In this document: in pieces, positions 42,943-55,403 of the stretch
Layout: each line of letters begins with the position of its first letter
Numbering within the stretch: position 1 is the stretch's first letter
Assembly: GCA_020284085.1 (NCBI GenBank)
Contig: JACEVL010000078.1
Location: forward strand, 1,655,001 to 1,719,000
DNA length: 64,000 nucleotides
Source: Aporrectodea caliginosa
Taxonomy: Eukaryota > Annelida > Clitellata > Crassiclitellata > Lumbricidae
Direction of reading: 5' to 3'
Program-made: the position numbers and the translations under genes
Notes under the pieces: model-generated
The model's database searches: none
What the model saw: only the letters and a program-made list of their open reading frames with translations
What the model was told of the DNA's origin: nothing

Positions 42943-43751
42943 CATAGTTGTAAAAAACGTTTTTTTCGTTTTTTATTTTCCCCCGAAAAACGTCGTTGTT
43001 TCGTTTTTTATTTCTCGTCCCGTTTTTTTTCGTTTTTTATTTTTTTATGTAACTTATTTATTTATTAACTGTCTGTTACTATTTGTTTAATTTTATTTTT
43101 GTCTGATATCCCTTACGTTGTCTACGTCCTTTCAAGGATTCGTCTAATTTATGTCATTATTTTAGTGTCATCAGTTGAAATAAACAGCACTGTAGGCCCT
43201 TCAGGAAATAAAATTCATAAAAGTTATTTGAATTTCTATGTTATCCAAAATGCGAAATGTTGTCTTGCTACTCATCTCTGATTGACTGATAAACTGACAG
43301 ATATTACTGCTTATGAAGGTCTTATATAAGTCAGAATTGTAACTTATGTAAGTAGACCTACAATTTTTAATTAAGTACACTCTTTACTTGCAAAGTTTAG
43401 TTTTTAATTGCTTATGTCAGCATGGATTTATGTGGACTTATGTATACAATTTAAATTTGAAAAGAGTTCAATATTTTTAATTTCTCAATTTCTTTTTAAA
43501 CCAAACTTATGAAAAACAAAATAATTGTTGTAGATTATTGTTACTTGGTGTGTACTAACAAAGTTGTTATTTGCTGATTAAAATAAAATTGTGTAAACAG
43601 GGTTTTTAATTTAAAATGCAGTAAAAGATGTAGAAAAGTCAAATTAATTTCTGTTCCGTTTTTTTCTCGTTTTTTCCGTTTTTTATTTTTTTCAATAAAA
43701 CGACGTTTTTTCCCGTTTTTTATTTTGATTTTATCGTTTTTAACAACTATG
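42943..43751. mobile_element. hAT-type MITE with 8-bp target duplication
   Basis: The ends catagttgtaaaaaacg and cgtttttaacaactatg are inverted repeats, flanked by ctaaatat on both sides (42935-42942 and 43752-43759). Both ends carry clusters of cgttttttattttt, probably subterminal repeats. The 809 bp interior is AT-rich with no transposase. Confidence 0.9.
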
Positions 43752-43894
43752 CTAAATATGCATCTATTCCAAAATGTCCAAAGTAAGAGATTTAACCTTG
43801 CAATGAATGACCAAACAGGTTCCTTTCGCTCTCCACGCTAAATAGAAGTGGGATTGATGAAAGTAATTTAAGGTTAAATAGAAGCTACCGAGGC

Positions 43895-44453
43895 TAACCT
43901 GGGGTGAATTTTTCACCCCACTGTCAGTATTTGCGCTGAATTTTTTTACAGCTTTGGAGTCTATGCTATTGCGCCTTTGTGTATCTGTTCATAGATGACT
44001 TTTGCTTAATTCCATATATTTTGTCTTACTTATTTTGGATGAATGGTCACGTGACTGACGTCATACCGTGGCCATTTCAGCCATATGTGAAAAGAGCACT
44101 GGAATATGTAAAGGGAAAGCCGGTCAAGAAAGCAAAACGCGACACACAGCAGATGAGCTTTGAGCAGTTGCAAAGGTCGTTGCCATAAATGCAGCCGAGA
44201 GAAGGACAATAAAACCAGTATTTGCTGTCATATGTGTAGCAACTTTGTCTGTGGAATGCATGCAACAAAGCGTTACTTGAGTTGTGTGTAGATGACTGTA
44301 GACTCGATGATTGTGCTGATAGTTGACTTTAGTTAGGTTTCCTAGTTTTGCAGTTTTATGTTGAACTTGGTACAATCCATTGTTGAACGAACATGGTTTA
44401 ATTTTATATCACATGCCTCAAATAGTGAGGGGTGAAAAATTCACCCCAGGTTA
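43895..44453. mobile_element. MITE with self-complementary 25-bp inverted ends
   Basis: TAACCTGGGGTGAATTTTTC plus ACCCC on the left and its exact complement on the right; each end is itself nearly palindromic (ggggtgaatttttcacccc). TA on both sides may be the target duplication. An interior 69-codon plus-strand frame (43979-44188) is not recognised. Confidence 0.8.
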
Positions 44454-44459
44454 TCCAAT

Positions 44460-45300
44460 GTGTGATTTGTTTATAGGTTACCCTCTGAGGGTTAACTTTC
44501 ATAACCATGTTAACCTTGAGGTATCTTTTTGCGTGGAAGCGTTGTTACACACGTCATGTAGTTCTGTGTGGGTCTTGAAACTGAAAATAGCCTGTTTTCG
44601 ACGTCGGCTGTTAATACAGAGCTACGGTTATACAGGTCGTAGTAATATCTGACTAAACTTCGTTGTATATAATTATGTAGAAGAAGTGATAGTAGAGAAC
44701 TATATACTTATTGAAAGAAGAAGACGACGAATACCTGAATTAAGGAGCCAGGGACGAATAATAGCGCAAGGAGATCCATAAGAATACTCGCGTGATAACG
44801 TGATTTTTCTACTCTCGCTAAAGATATCTCTGACGCGTTAGAATAACAGAAGATCGATATCGGTGGATTTCAGGTGGTTGTTTCTTTGCTTTCTGTTTCT
44901 CTGGATCTGTTTGTTTACTTCTTGAAGTTCTTTCTGTAGTAGGGTTTCTGCTGTATGTCCGCGTTTATTACTTCACTGTTTGGAAATTATTTGATCATTT
45001 TCACTATTTTTATTTATTTATGTCTCAATCTTTGTATGCATGCACGTAGACTTACTTGCCGAAGCATAGACGTATGCATGTATGATGTACGCACGCACGA
45101 GCGTACATCATAGGCCTACTGTACTGCCTTTGTGCCTACATTAGGCCTATATATATATGTGTATCAGGTCCACGATGTAGACACACACGGTGTTTTATTT
45201 TGTGTATTAGTTGACTAATTAAGATCTATTAGTCTTTATAACTTATCGCGCAACGTACTGCTGTGAATTTTATGTTATGGCTTTTCCACAGTTTCATCAG
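44460..45300. other. Intergenic, nothing recognised
   Basis: No exon or repeat family identified; a short run of tagacgtatgc-type words near 45060. Confidence 0.35.
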
Positions 45301-45305
45301 ATCTA

Positions 45306-45625
45306 CTCAGAGCCGGATTAACCTATAAGCGAAATAAGTCATGGCTTAGGGCCCCGCAACGTTTTGAGGGCCCCCAATTGTCAGGAAATATAAAATCAGA
45401 TGGTACAAAGGTCCTATTTGACATGGCTTAGGGCCCCACAACGTTTTGAGGGGCCCCAACTGTCAGGAAATAATAAATCAGATTGTACAAAGGTCCTATT
45501 TGACAATTTTCTTCTGGAAAAAGACGGGGAAAAAAAGGTCATGAGAAATTTTTTAGGGCCCCCGGATGTCTTAGCCCGGCCCTTGGCTTAGGGCCGCCGA
45601 AAGTCTTAATCCGGCCCTGGATCTA
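45306..45625. mobile_element. hAT-like repeat with gggccccc blocks
   Basis: Ends like gagccggattaacc on the left and ggttaatccggccctg-type on the right; inside, the segment gcttagggccc...tcaggaaat is present twice. A related copy in the opposite orientation is at 63198-63390. Confidence 0.65.
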
Positions 45626-46320
45626 CTCCTATTCCAAGTCCTCTTGCAGTTCTTATTCTTATCTCCCTGCTGCAATCCACGTCTTCTGTTATGAGTGATC
45701 CTAAGTACACGAACGTTTCCACTTGTTCTATCATACTGTCTTGTACTTTGATGTTGCATTGATTCCCATTTAGTGCCATACACTTTGTTTTACCTATGTT
45801 GATCTCTATGCCCTTTTTCGCCCTTCCCTGTCCAATCGAGTCACCAAATCCTGTAGTTCCATTTCTGTGCTTGCCAATAACACCAAGCCTATGTCAACAC
45901 TATGTCATCTGCATATCGTAGATTTGTTATCCTTCTTCCTCCAACTTGAGTGCCTCCTTTGTATCCTCTCAGTGCCTCTCTCATGACCATCTCTGAAAGT
46001 ATGTTGAACAATGTTGGCGAGATCACACATCCCTGTCTGACTCCCCTTTAATTCTAAACTCTCTTGACAGTATCCCGGCAATTTTTACCCTTGCCGTCTG
46101 TTTTCTATACAGTTCTGTTATCAGGTTGATAATGTGTGCTGGGTACCCCATTTCAACCATCGACAGCCATAGTTGCTCATGTGATACACAACCAAAAGCC
46201 TTTTTAAAATCGACAAAGCACATGTACACTGTACAGCGGTAGTTGGTGCTCTCTCATCTTTTCCATTATGATTCTAAGATTCGTCACCTTGTTCCTTTGC
46301 CACGCCTAAACCCTGCCTGC
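45625..46320 (-). mobile_element. Non-LTR retrotransposon RT fragment
   Basis: Read downward from 46260: LYMCFVDFKKAFGCVSHEQL, GYPAHIINLITELYRKQTAR, a QGC-type block, MREALRGYKGGTQVGG and NLRYADD-type block (about 45910), then GKTKCMALNGNQCNIKVQ and VETFVYLGSLITEDVDC (about 45700). Several frameshifts; inactive. Same lineage as 20690-21480. Confidence 0.8.
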
Positions 46321-46820
46321 ACATCTGTAAATTTACGAATTTAATTCGTTTAATTCGTTAATTCGTTTTTATTTTGTAACCCAAGATAACACATAACAAT
46401 TTACACTGAGGTGGCTCAACTTAAATAAGGTCACACAGGAGACCCAGAAGGGGCCGGAGGTCCTGCTAACCAGGGCCACCTGAACAGTATGCAACAAATG
46501 ACATAATGTGGCCAGCAGTAAATAAATAACGAACTTAAGAATAGCTTAACTATTAATTAACTAATAACTTGACTAATAACTTAACTAATGACACAGATAG
46601 AACAAATGCACATCTACTGTACTTTTTACGCTGGAGTAACTAAAGTAATGATGTTTCGAGTAATTCGGGTTGTTAATGTGAAGTTTCTTTGTTACTGGAA
46701 GTCAGGGCCGTATTAAGGCTAGTGCGGGCCCGGTGCTGTGGTAAAAGTGTGGGCCCCCTCTGACGAAGGTCCCCTCTGACAACAACCGGTCCACCACGCA
46801 CATATTTATAGCATGCTTAC
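46190..46820. repeat. Block duplicated at 63395-64000
   Basis: In the same orientation and nearly identical from ttaaaatcgacaaagcacat through the LINE fragment, an AT-rich ttcgtttaattcg stretch, a retroposon tail and a hAT-like start (cagggccgtattaagg) to gacaacaaccggt. The copy continues to the right edge of the window. Confidence 0.85.
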
Positions 46821-47354
46821 TAATGAGTAGGCCATATTAACTGCCTAAAGACACATTATATACAATTAACGTTACATTACTATCTGCACATCTCGCGCTG
46901 TACCATGATCATCAACTCACTTCTGCTAATGTACGGTATACATAGTATTTGTAAGATGTAACAAACATCTTATCTGAATGATGTGATTACCTGCTTTTGG
47001 CACCTCAATTCCATTTTATAGCAGCCTCTGGAATATTTGTGATTCAAAACTTTATATTGCTGTAGGCCTAAATTAAGAATTATGGTATTATAGCATAGTA
47101 TCGTGGTATTGTTAATGGTATAACATTTCATCTAGGAGACTCGGACTTGGTCTTGAGGCATTGGTCTTGTCTTGAAACATGTGGTCTTGGACATTAAATT
47201 TTGGTCTTGCTTATTATTAATTCTTGCTTACTTATTACTTATTTATTAGTATTACTTAGGCCTACTTACTTATTTACTTACAACACTGCCTCAGAAACCG
47301 CGTTTCTGTGTGACCTTTCGCGCGCTACAAATGTCAATTAGGCCTATAGGCTAA
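46821..47354. other. Intergenic, nothing recognised
   Basis: Contains ggtcttg repeats near 47150-47220 and tac/tta-rich simple sequence; no gene. Confidence 0.35.
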
Positions 47355-48632
47355 TTGGCTTTGTAGACGTGCCTGAGCACGAGAGTAGTCTCCGACGAAT
47401 GTCCATTCGTGAAACAATTTAAGATAGTAGATTCAGCATATGAATCCTTGCATCTGCATAGCGTACAACCTACTGAGCGACTATTTTCTCGACAGGTTTC
47501 GATAGAAGTTTTAAGGTTCTAGTTAGGCCGGAAGTTGTTGATGCTCTCCAGGTCTAACTCTAATCCCGACATCTTCCGCGAAGATAAAACAACAGAAAGT
47601 AGAACAATTGCGTGCATCTGACTTTGTAACAGATAGGCTATCCTACAGGCAACGACGAATTGCATTTTAAAATATGTATCACATTATAAGACTTAGCCTA
47701 TGTATCACATTATATGTCATAGACTATAGGCCTACGGACGTAGGCCCTACTTTTGAGATTGGAGTCAACAAACTGTAGGCTATATATCCTACACAATCTA
47801 TTGCATGATAGCCTATATACAATTTGTTTGAAAATATTGCATTGAAGTTAACACCATTCATCTTATCACAAAGAATGACAAACTTTTGAACAGTTGAATC
47901 AATTCTGAATAGGCCTAATTACAATATGGAACATTATTATTTCAGTCAGTTGAGCGTATTATTTTCAACTCTAACATATCATTAAAATTTAAAACGAATA
48001 AAAAGTAGTAGCCTATATAATTATATACCACATCGAAACCGTATTGAGAAAATAAGAAACCTATAGGTTCTATCAATTTTGATGAATTGTACAGCCTCTC
48101 AAACTAGAAACTGTGTAAGCAGGATCAGCAGCTCGTATTCGTCACATCAAGGTCGACGCAGCCTTTCATTCGCAAGATGGCGTTGGTAAAATTAGCAGTA
48201 GGACAGATGAGCGCCTTGCGTGGCTGCCATACAGTTAAATTCGATTCCTGTAATAACTTGTGACCATACATTCATATTAAGTCTTGCAATCATACTGCGT
48301 TCAAGTCAGTTTGAATCAACAAACGAAGATCATTATTATAAGATAGGCTACATAGATACATAACGTCCAACTACTCAAAAACAAGGAACCTTGATGAAGT
48401 TCAAACAGACGTGCATAAGTATACGTTAAGGGCTAAAGCTATATAGAGCCTCTAAAACTAAAAAATGCTAGGTACTAAGTCTTAGTTGTCACACGATTAC
48501 TGCTGGATGTCAACAGTGCTTACTGTTATTAGGCCTACTGTCAATTTGCTGTAGCCTAAACATAACTTTAAATCGAATGAATGGGCATTCTTCGGAGACT
48601 ACTCTCGTGCTCAGGCTCGTCTACAAAGCCAA
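47355..48632. mobile_element. Foldback-like element with about 60-bp inverted ends
   Basis: Left ttggctttgtagacgtgcct ... gagtagtctccgacgaatg and right complement are inverted repeats with about four mismatches in 60. The 1278 bp interior has no readable transposase. No clear target duplication. Confidence 0.7.
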
Positions 48633-48639
48633 GCGTAAA

Positions 48640-49778
48640 TCTAAACCTATTATATTCTCATTTATTCTGAAACAATCAACGTAGACCTACTACTCATGCA
48701 AACATAAACAGAGAACTTGAAGCATAAGCATCTTAAAAATTATTGTTTTGAACGTTTCTGTTTTTGTAAAAAAAAATGCTCGTTGAGCTTTGACTATATT
48801 TATAGTCGGAGTTAAATGTTAGATCTAAAAGAACTAAATGTTATAACATCTGTTTCAAAACAATAAACTTATACTTGAAGTCAGAATTTTAATGAGTAAC
48901 TCTCTGCGGCGGAAGTTTCCGCCTCAGAATATTTGCGACACAATTCCCCGGCGGAAGACCTTTGCGCATGTGATCCTTCGGCGCATGCGCATTGTTCAAA
49001 ATGCGTTACTTCCTATCATTTGGCGTCGTGATGTTAGGTAATGTAAAGTAATGTATGAAGACATTTATAAAGCACCATTTAAGAGTCTCTCAGAAGAGCT
49101 CAACACGTGGCCATCAAACAGCTGAAAAAGTGCGTCTTTAACAGTCTAGAGAAAACCATAGGCCTATAATAGCCTCGTGCAGCACGCACCAAGGGCGGAA
49201 GAGCATTCCAGATCCGTGGCGCCGCAATCGAGAAGTCCCTACGAGCACGGGTGGTGGTTCGAAACCAAGGTACAATCAAGTCATTTCGCTTAGGGCTTAA
49301 TTGATCTTGCCCTCGTCACTTAGAATCAATCTCATTTATACAACATGTAGCCTAGAGATACATGTAGGTTATGCAAACTTCAGACATTTCACGAGTTCAG
49401 TTCGTTTGATTTCTAAATGATTTAATCTAAGATAAATGCATTATGCATTCAATTAATATCGCCCTCATAGCATAAATCATAATTATATAGAATGAAGTTA
49501 GATTTAAGCTAGATTTAAGATAGTATGGCCCACTCTACATGTACCTTCCACACTTTGCTTTCTTCTTTTGTTGCACAATCGGAATGTTTTCGATTTCTTG
49601 ATGTGCCGTCACTCCATTGAGCCCACATCTCTCGAAGTTATTGTTCTGTTTTCGCCGACATATTTCATTCATGTTCACAGTTCTCTTGCAAACACGCACA
49701 CGACGTGAGGAATCAACCTTCTCCTCAAGCTGAAACGTTCGATTAATGTCCAATAGTGTAACCTGTATGTTTCATGTC
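48640..49778. other. Intergenic with a CpG-bearing motif and LINE tail
   Basis: 48905-49010 is locally GC-rich and contains gcgcatgcgca (NRF1-like palindrome). 49050-49265 resembles a minus-strand LINE 3' region (complement of tttataaatgtcttc; block with gcattccagatccgtggcgc). No exon is convincing. Confidence 0.35.
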
Positions 49779-49951
49779 CAGGCCCGTATTAAGGAAGGCG
49801 GTGCTAAGGGTGCCGCAGCACCAGGGCCTGCAGTTTTGAGGGCCCCGCATTTTAAACATATGTACGTGGTGGACCGGTGGTTGTCAGAGGGGGGGCATTG
49901 GAAGGTAATCACAGCACCCGGGCCCGCACTAGCCTTTATAATGCGGCCCTG
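49779..49951. mobile_element. Short hAT-type MITE
   Basis: Ends caggcccgtattaagg and ccttataatgcggccctg-like are inverted; the flanks ttcatgtc and cttatgtc are a probable 8-bp target duplication with two differences. 173 bp, no coding. Confidence 0.6.
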
Positions 49952-51690
49952 CTTATGTCACCACTACTGATCCCGAATCGGTCGATAAAGTTTGGCAAGA
50001 CACGGAGTCCTTATAGTTAGACTGCAACACACCGTAAACGTCACTGTTTCGAAGTTAGTCACGACGATTCACACGATCGCCCTACATCGACGGATAGCGG
50101 TAATTTATTTATCCCAGATCCTCGACACCACTGATCATAGGCTACTCTAGTTAAAAATCGAGGCCTACAGGAAATAAGAATTGCCCTTGATTAACTAGAA
50201 TAGAGTCAATAAATAACTGGAAAGCATTAAAAAGTTCAATGCCACCGATAGGCCTAAGTGCAAAACAGCTGACTAAACATGTTGAAGTTGAATTGAAGTT
50301 ACATGTAAATAGTTAAATTAACAGGCCTACCACACAATTTCATAAATAAACAGATAATTAGATAAAGGATAACTAGTTAGCTCAGATGACTAGATGACAC
50401 CACGGACAGGACCCCCCCCACACACACAACCAATAATTTTCATAGAGTTCACAGTGGACAGAATGTCCAGATTCCTTGGTCCATGTTGCATTAAGGATGA
50501 GGAATGATAAAAGCAGCTAACAGCATTAACAGTTGGAAGGTTAAGTGAAGAGGAAATGCTATTATATAGAATGATGCCTTGTCAAGTGCATAAAGAATAG
50601 CGTCCCGTTTTCTGACTGTGGTGTCCGTAGGCCTACGTTGAGAAGAATTGTAATCTCCAAACTTCTATAGAGCGCCACTCGAAAGCCAAGCGTAGGACAC
50701 TAGTTTATTCACAAGCGCTGCGTCTAGTCAGAGGGTTGTCCAGAAGAGTAGTCCGAAGGAGGTCCGAGTCCGGTTTTCAGAGAATCAATAGGGGCAGATC
50801 AGATATCAAGGTGGGTGTTGTTTAGGTCGAGAAGTTCTTCGTAAGAGTATAGGTATACAAGTTCTTGAAAACGAGACTTAGGCTACGAGTGTAAAGCCTT
50901 GGGGAGATGGATACAGAAGCCTGAGGCAGATGATGGTGGGTGATTGCGATGATGGCGGAGGAACCGAACATTTGCGGAATTCAGGAGGCAGTTCGTTCCA
51001 GAGACGTGGTGCAGTGTTGTATATTGCTCGGTGCAAGGGAGGACTTGAGATGAGTAGCGAGTCTCAGGCTTAAACCTGTACACAAATTTCCGAGTCGAAG
51101 ATCTCTCAGGCGGAGAGACTTTCACACCTCGGTGTCTGCGCATCGTTTTCAGTGTATACCTGTGTAGGCCTATGCCATATTATACGACAGCCGTTTCAGA
51201 CGCAGTTCCAGAATGAACTACTAAATCGCAAAAGCAGCACTAAGAAAACCAGTACGTAGGCCAAACATAATTACAGTACCTCTGTCCTGTCTGTTATTCC
51301 TTTTTCAGTTCGCATCATCTGTAGAAAACTGTAGAATAATGTAGCCTGTATACTGTAAACACCGCTACCTGACAATAGGCATCGATTTTAATGTAATGAC
51401 TTCCGTGCCAACTCCACCACAATAGCCAAGGCATCAGTCGATGGCCCTATCCCATTAGGCCTAATCGCAATCAAACACCGAACACGCAGCTAAAAACTGT
51501 GTGATATTGGAAGATGTTTAGCATAAGTTTGTCTCTGAATGAGGGACAGAACACCCCTAAATTGGTTTTTGCCACGCTTGATGCTACGCTGCGTCACTGC
51601 CTATATCACACACCAATGTAGTATAAAAGAGGAGAGGCAGAGTCGTGTGTGGGCGTTTGCCTTGAAGGTTGCAACTTGCCCTACTCTACC
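49952..51690. other. Intergenic with LINE-like remnant on minus strand
   Basis: 50645-51150 read on the minus strand gives IYNTAPRLWNELPP-like text (about 51000) and a cgctctatagaag-type tail, suggesting a decayed LINE 3' end. The rest shows nothing. Confidence 0.35.
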
Positions 51691-51699
51691 ATGCATATA

Positions 51700-51825
<126 letters not shown>

Positions 51826-51899
51826 ACAAGAGAGATAAGAGAGAGAATTTTATATTAGAAGACTTACTTTATCTTCAGGGTTAGAGATGACGAGGATAT

Positions 51900-53660
51900 C
51901 TAAGCTAATTAATGACTTTTATTGCACCGTCTTCATAATGCAGCCTAGGCTACAAGGCGTCAATCATGGTCACCTCATGTGAAATCGTAAAGATTCATAG
52001 TCCGTTGGATAAGCACGGTCGACATCCAATAGGTAAGGGGAAAGTGACATCACCATTATCTTGGGCACAGTGACAACACAAGCCATGGTGGCCTTAGATG
52101 AAACACCTGTCACGTGCGCAAATAGGCCTACGATCAAAAATTCTGTGCGCGAGTTTCATGCGTGAGCCGGACAAGACCATAGCCGCGCAAGTTCTTTGTA
52201 GACTGTATACGCGTAAATTATAGGCTATAGGCCTACGTGTAGCTGTACGTGTAAGCACGACACAATTTGAAAATAAACGTGGAAACACTCTACGCAGTGC
52301 CAGTCCCAAGCCTGGATAAAGGAGGAGGGCGATGCTGATCATCTTTGTTATGACACAGCGTCGTTGTTCGTTTCAAAATCTCGTGCACAGGTTAGTTTTA
52401 ACTTCCGCTCTCGCATTCAAGGATGATTGAGCCTGGAGGCCTGGTAGGCCTTATAGTTCCATGGCGGCAAAGTTCGTCTTCGAGTGGTTCCATCCTCAAA
52501 ACGAGCAGCGTGTGATCTGTGAGGAAGAACTTCTGATGCTTCGGCCTGGGCGATCGTCATACATGTATTACATTTCGACCGTTTGGCTAAAGCTCGTTTC
52601 GCGTATAGACGCTTCACGTAGGCTAGTTGTCGATCCCCGCGCGACGTTTGAAGACGCAGCATCAAGTTGCCTGTTCAAAATGGGTAGGCTAACCCTGCCA
52701 ACAAGCCCATAAGAAAATATGAGTCCCATGTCACCAAGTGGGCCCCATATGGGCATGCTGACACGGAAGCTGCTTTCGATTCGTCGCCCAAAATTTACCT
52801 CAGCGAGAGAAAGACCAAGTCGATCGGATGCTTCCAATTAAATATCGCTACGAGTGATCCCAGTTCAACCACCTCAGCCTTTACCAAAATCTCGTGCACA
52901 AGTTAGTTTTAACTCCACTCTGGTAACCCTTAATCAGTCACTGAAACACAGAATATTCTATAAGGTTTCAAGCTCTTTGTAGCCCAAGTCATAGAATACA
53001 ATGCTAACAACTATTTTCATTAGCCAAACTCATCAAAAATTTGAAAAGCACAAAGTTTAAAAATCGCTGGCATGATACAGGGCTTAGGCTACGTACGATA
53101 CTTTCCTTAGTCGCAAAACTATGGGCCTTGAACCCGTTACACTTGCACATCCAAACTTTCAAACGCTCAGCCAAATTTTCCCAAATCCACCTTTTGGCCT
53201 ACTCTTTCAGTAGACAATGTATACGACTCGAGATAAAAGCGTGAAAGGAATCTTAACGCAATAATGGTATACACGCTTTCAAAGGCGTATACTCTCTAAC
53301 CGTTAAAGTGGAGGGTCATTTCTACTCCTCGCATGATCCACTTACTCAACCAGTCGGTGAAGGTAGCAGGACACTCCGCTCCAGCACGCAAGCAACAGCA
53401 AACCTCAAATCCGCTCAAGGACAGCCTACTGACGTTTTTATACGGAACTCGAAAATGTTCAATATTTTCCCATACAGATTGGTAGGCCTATAGGTTAACA
53501 AAATGATACATTCTGCTACTTAAGCCTGCCTACTCCATTGTTCAACAGCTCAGTTCTAGGCTATAGGCTTACCTCGGTTTCACTAACTTGGATTTCGATC
53601 TGGAACTGAAATTGACCAAAGTGAATAGGCCTACATAAAATATTATGTAGGCCTAACTTG
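51900..53660. other. Intergenic, nothing firmly recognised
   Basis: A plus-strand 83-codon frame at 52461-52712 (MAAKFVFEWFHPQNEQRV) has no family I know. 52690-52760 shares gggccccatatgggc words with the dispersed repeat at 16740 and 34380. Confidence 0.3.
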
Positions 53661-53665
53661 GTCTC

Positions 53666-53725
53666 AATTGCCAGAATTTCTCAGCACCTGACTGACAGGT
53701 CAGCAGCTGAGAAATTCTGGCAATT
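53666..53725. other. 60-bp hairpin with perfect 20-bp arms
   Basis: Arms AATTGCCAGAATTTCTCAGC (53666-53685) and its exact complement (53706-53725) enclose a 20-base loop that contains a further acctg/caggt stem. It has the size and shape of a small pre-microRNA or a mini foldback repeat. Both strands would fold. Confidence 0.75.
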
Positions 53726-53964
53726 CACATTTAGGCTGAGCTTATGTTGCATGTCAGCGCATTTCCAAGACCTGAAATTCATTATTGGTATAGGCCTACA
53801 GGCCCACTGTTAGGGAATTGGCCTTAAATTCCCTTAATATAGCCTAGTATATCGCGAAAGCAGACGTGAATTAGCCTACTCCATGTATATTATCAGACTC
53901 CCTAGACCTACTACACTAGGCTATACTATACGGCTTAATAACTACCGATAAACTGATAATTTGA

Positions 53965-54140
53965 GCTTTTCATTCCACTTGGAATGACCTTCCCCTCTTT
54001 ATACTTTAAGATTTCGGCTGGGTCTCTGCCTCACCTGCCCACTGCTTGAAGACTTTTTTATCCCTTGGGGCTGTCACGCTTATTTCGCCTCTGGACAGCT
54101 TATATTGTAAGAGGCGTTTTACACATTTTCAAATACAATA
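53965..54140 (+). mobile_element. LINE 3' tail fragment
   Basis: Decayed LINE end with gtaagaggcgttttacacat and aaatacaata tail. The flanking 53730-53965 and 54140-54485 show only TAGGCCTA-rich sequence. Confidence 0.5.
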
Positions 54141-54488
54141 GGGCCTACATTCAATGATAGGCCTATGGATACATTGGGGCGTGCCGGTGTGGCCTATATT
54201 TAGTGTCAGGCAATTTCCGGACAAACCCCTCACTTCTGCCTTTCAACTTTGTAAAATAACAAGCTTAAGGGACCACTAAATCTATATAGAAAGTCTCAAT
54301 TCTTTGAGTAGGCTCTACGTTAAGTTAAAGTTATTCCCAGTTCCGGGCTAGGCTTTTTGCAATGTGTCATTACTGGCGCTGGTGCACATAGTCGAATCCA
54401 TTCTAGCGGTTTAATACCACCAATTTACTGCGGGTGGCTCGGTCGCATTATAAACGTGGAGTACAATACAACACACAATACAACACAT

Positions 54489-54740
54489 CACAATACAACT
54501 GGGGCGCGGTGGTATAGGGGTATGTTCGGTGCCTTGCAGCTGGAGGGTTGCGGGTTCGGATCCACCTCAAAGTCGCCGCGTAGGGACCCTGGGCAAGTCC
54601 TTCACTCGCAATTGCTCATGCGCTTCGGCGTGAAACTCCGATTCAGCGTTCGCGCAGTAGTCGGGAGCGCCTCTGAATGGGAAATCTGGTTGGGGCGCTA
54701 TAACAAGTGTTCAAATACAATACAATACAATACCAATTAT
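54489..54740 (+). mobile_element. tRNA-derived SINE with LINE-like tail
   Basis: Head: A-box-like GCGGTGGTATAGGGGTATG and B-box GGTTGCGGGTTCGGATCC. The 3' end cgggagcgcctctgaatggg and ggggcgctataac with (ATACA)n matches the tail of the window's LINEs, suggesting it uses their reverse transcriptase. Different family from the SINE at 40957. Confidence 0.8.
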
Positions 54741-54939
54741 TAAACTGTGGACGCTAGAATGATCGCACAGGTTTCTCAATCATATCATTAGCCTGGTAGG
54801 AATCTACATGTATGATCGTTGTTTTTCCGCATTAATAAACCGCGTTAAGATGTCTGCTGCAGCTGTCATCAGCAGCTCGATCACTTTTTCTTATTCGCGC
54901 CCCGTAATCAGTGTTGTGCACAAGACCAAAACTCCAAGA

Positions 54940-55090
54940 CCGAGACCAATTAAGACCGCGTTGTCCAAGCCCAAGACCGCGTTGTCCAAGACCAAGACCG
55001 CGTGGTCCAAGACCAAGACCACGTGGTCCAAGACCAAGACCGTGAAGTCCAAGATCAAGATCAAGACCGCGTTGTCCAAGACAACAGTCT
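54940..55090. repeat. Minisatellite, 21-bp unit
   Basis: About seven copies of AAGACCGCGTTGTCCAAGACC with variants; both strands give spurious Lys/Thr/Ser or Gly/Leu repeats. Confidence 0.85.
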
Positions 55091-55403
55091 CTAGACCATA
55101 AACGCAAATGTTACATAATCCCATCATTGAAGTCAGATGTTTATTACATGTACATGTTAGAAGTACTAAATTACACAAGGTTTTGTCCCCAAGTCTTGCC
55201 CTGTGAAGTCTCATGAAAAGTCCACTGCAGCTAAACACTCTCAACAGGTCCAGATGTTGCTGGGATATAGAAAAACTTTTCCAGTAGGTCTAGGGGGAAA
55301 AGTCCACCAATCCGTGACCCGCAACGCTTGCCCAGCTATTGATTTTGCCTCAAGAAGCTGCATCGATGTAACTATAGTCACTAAACAACGGCAGTCATAG
55401 TTA

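Noticed and set aside
54832..55244. Gly/Leu or Val/Leu/Asp repeat ORFs
   Set aside because: Products of the 21-bp minisatellite.
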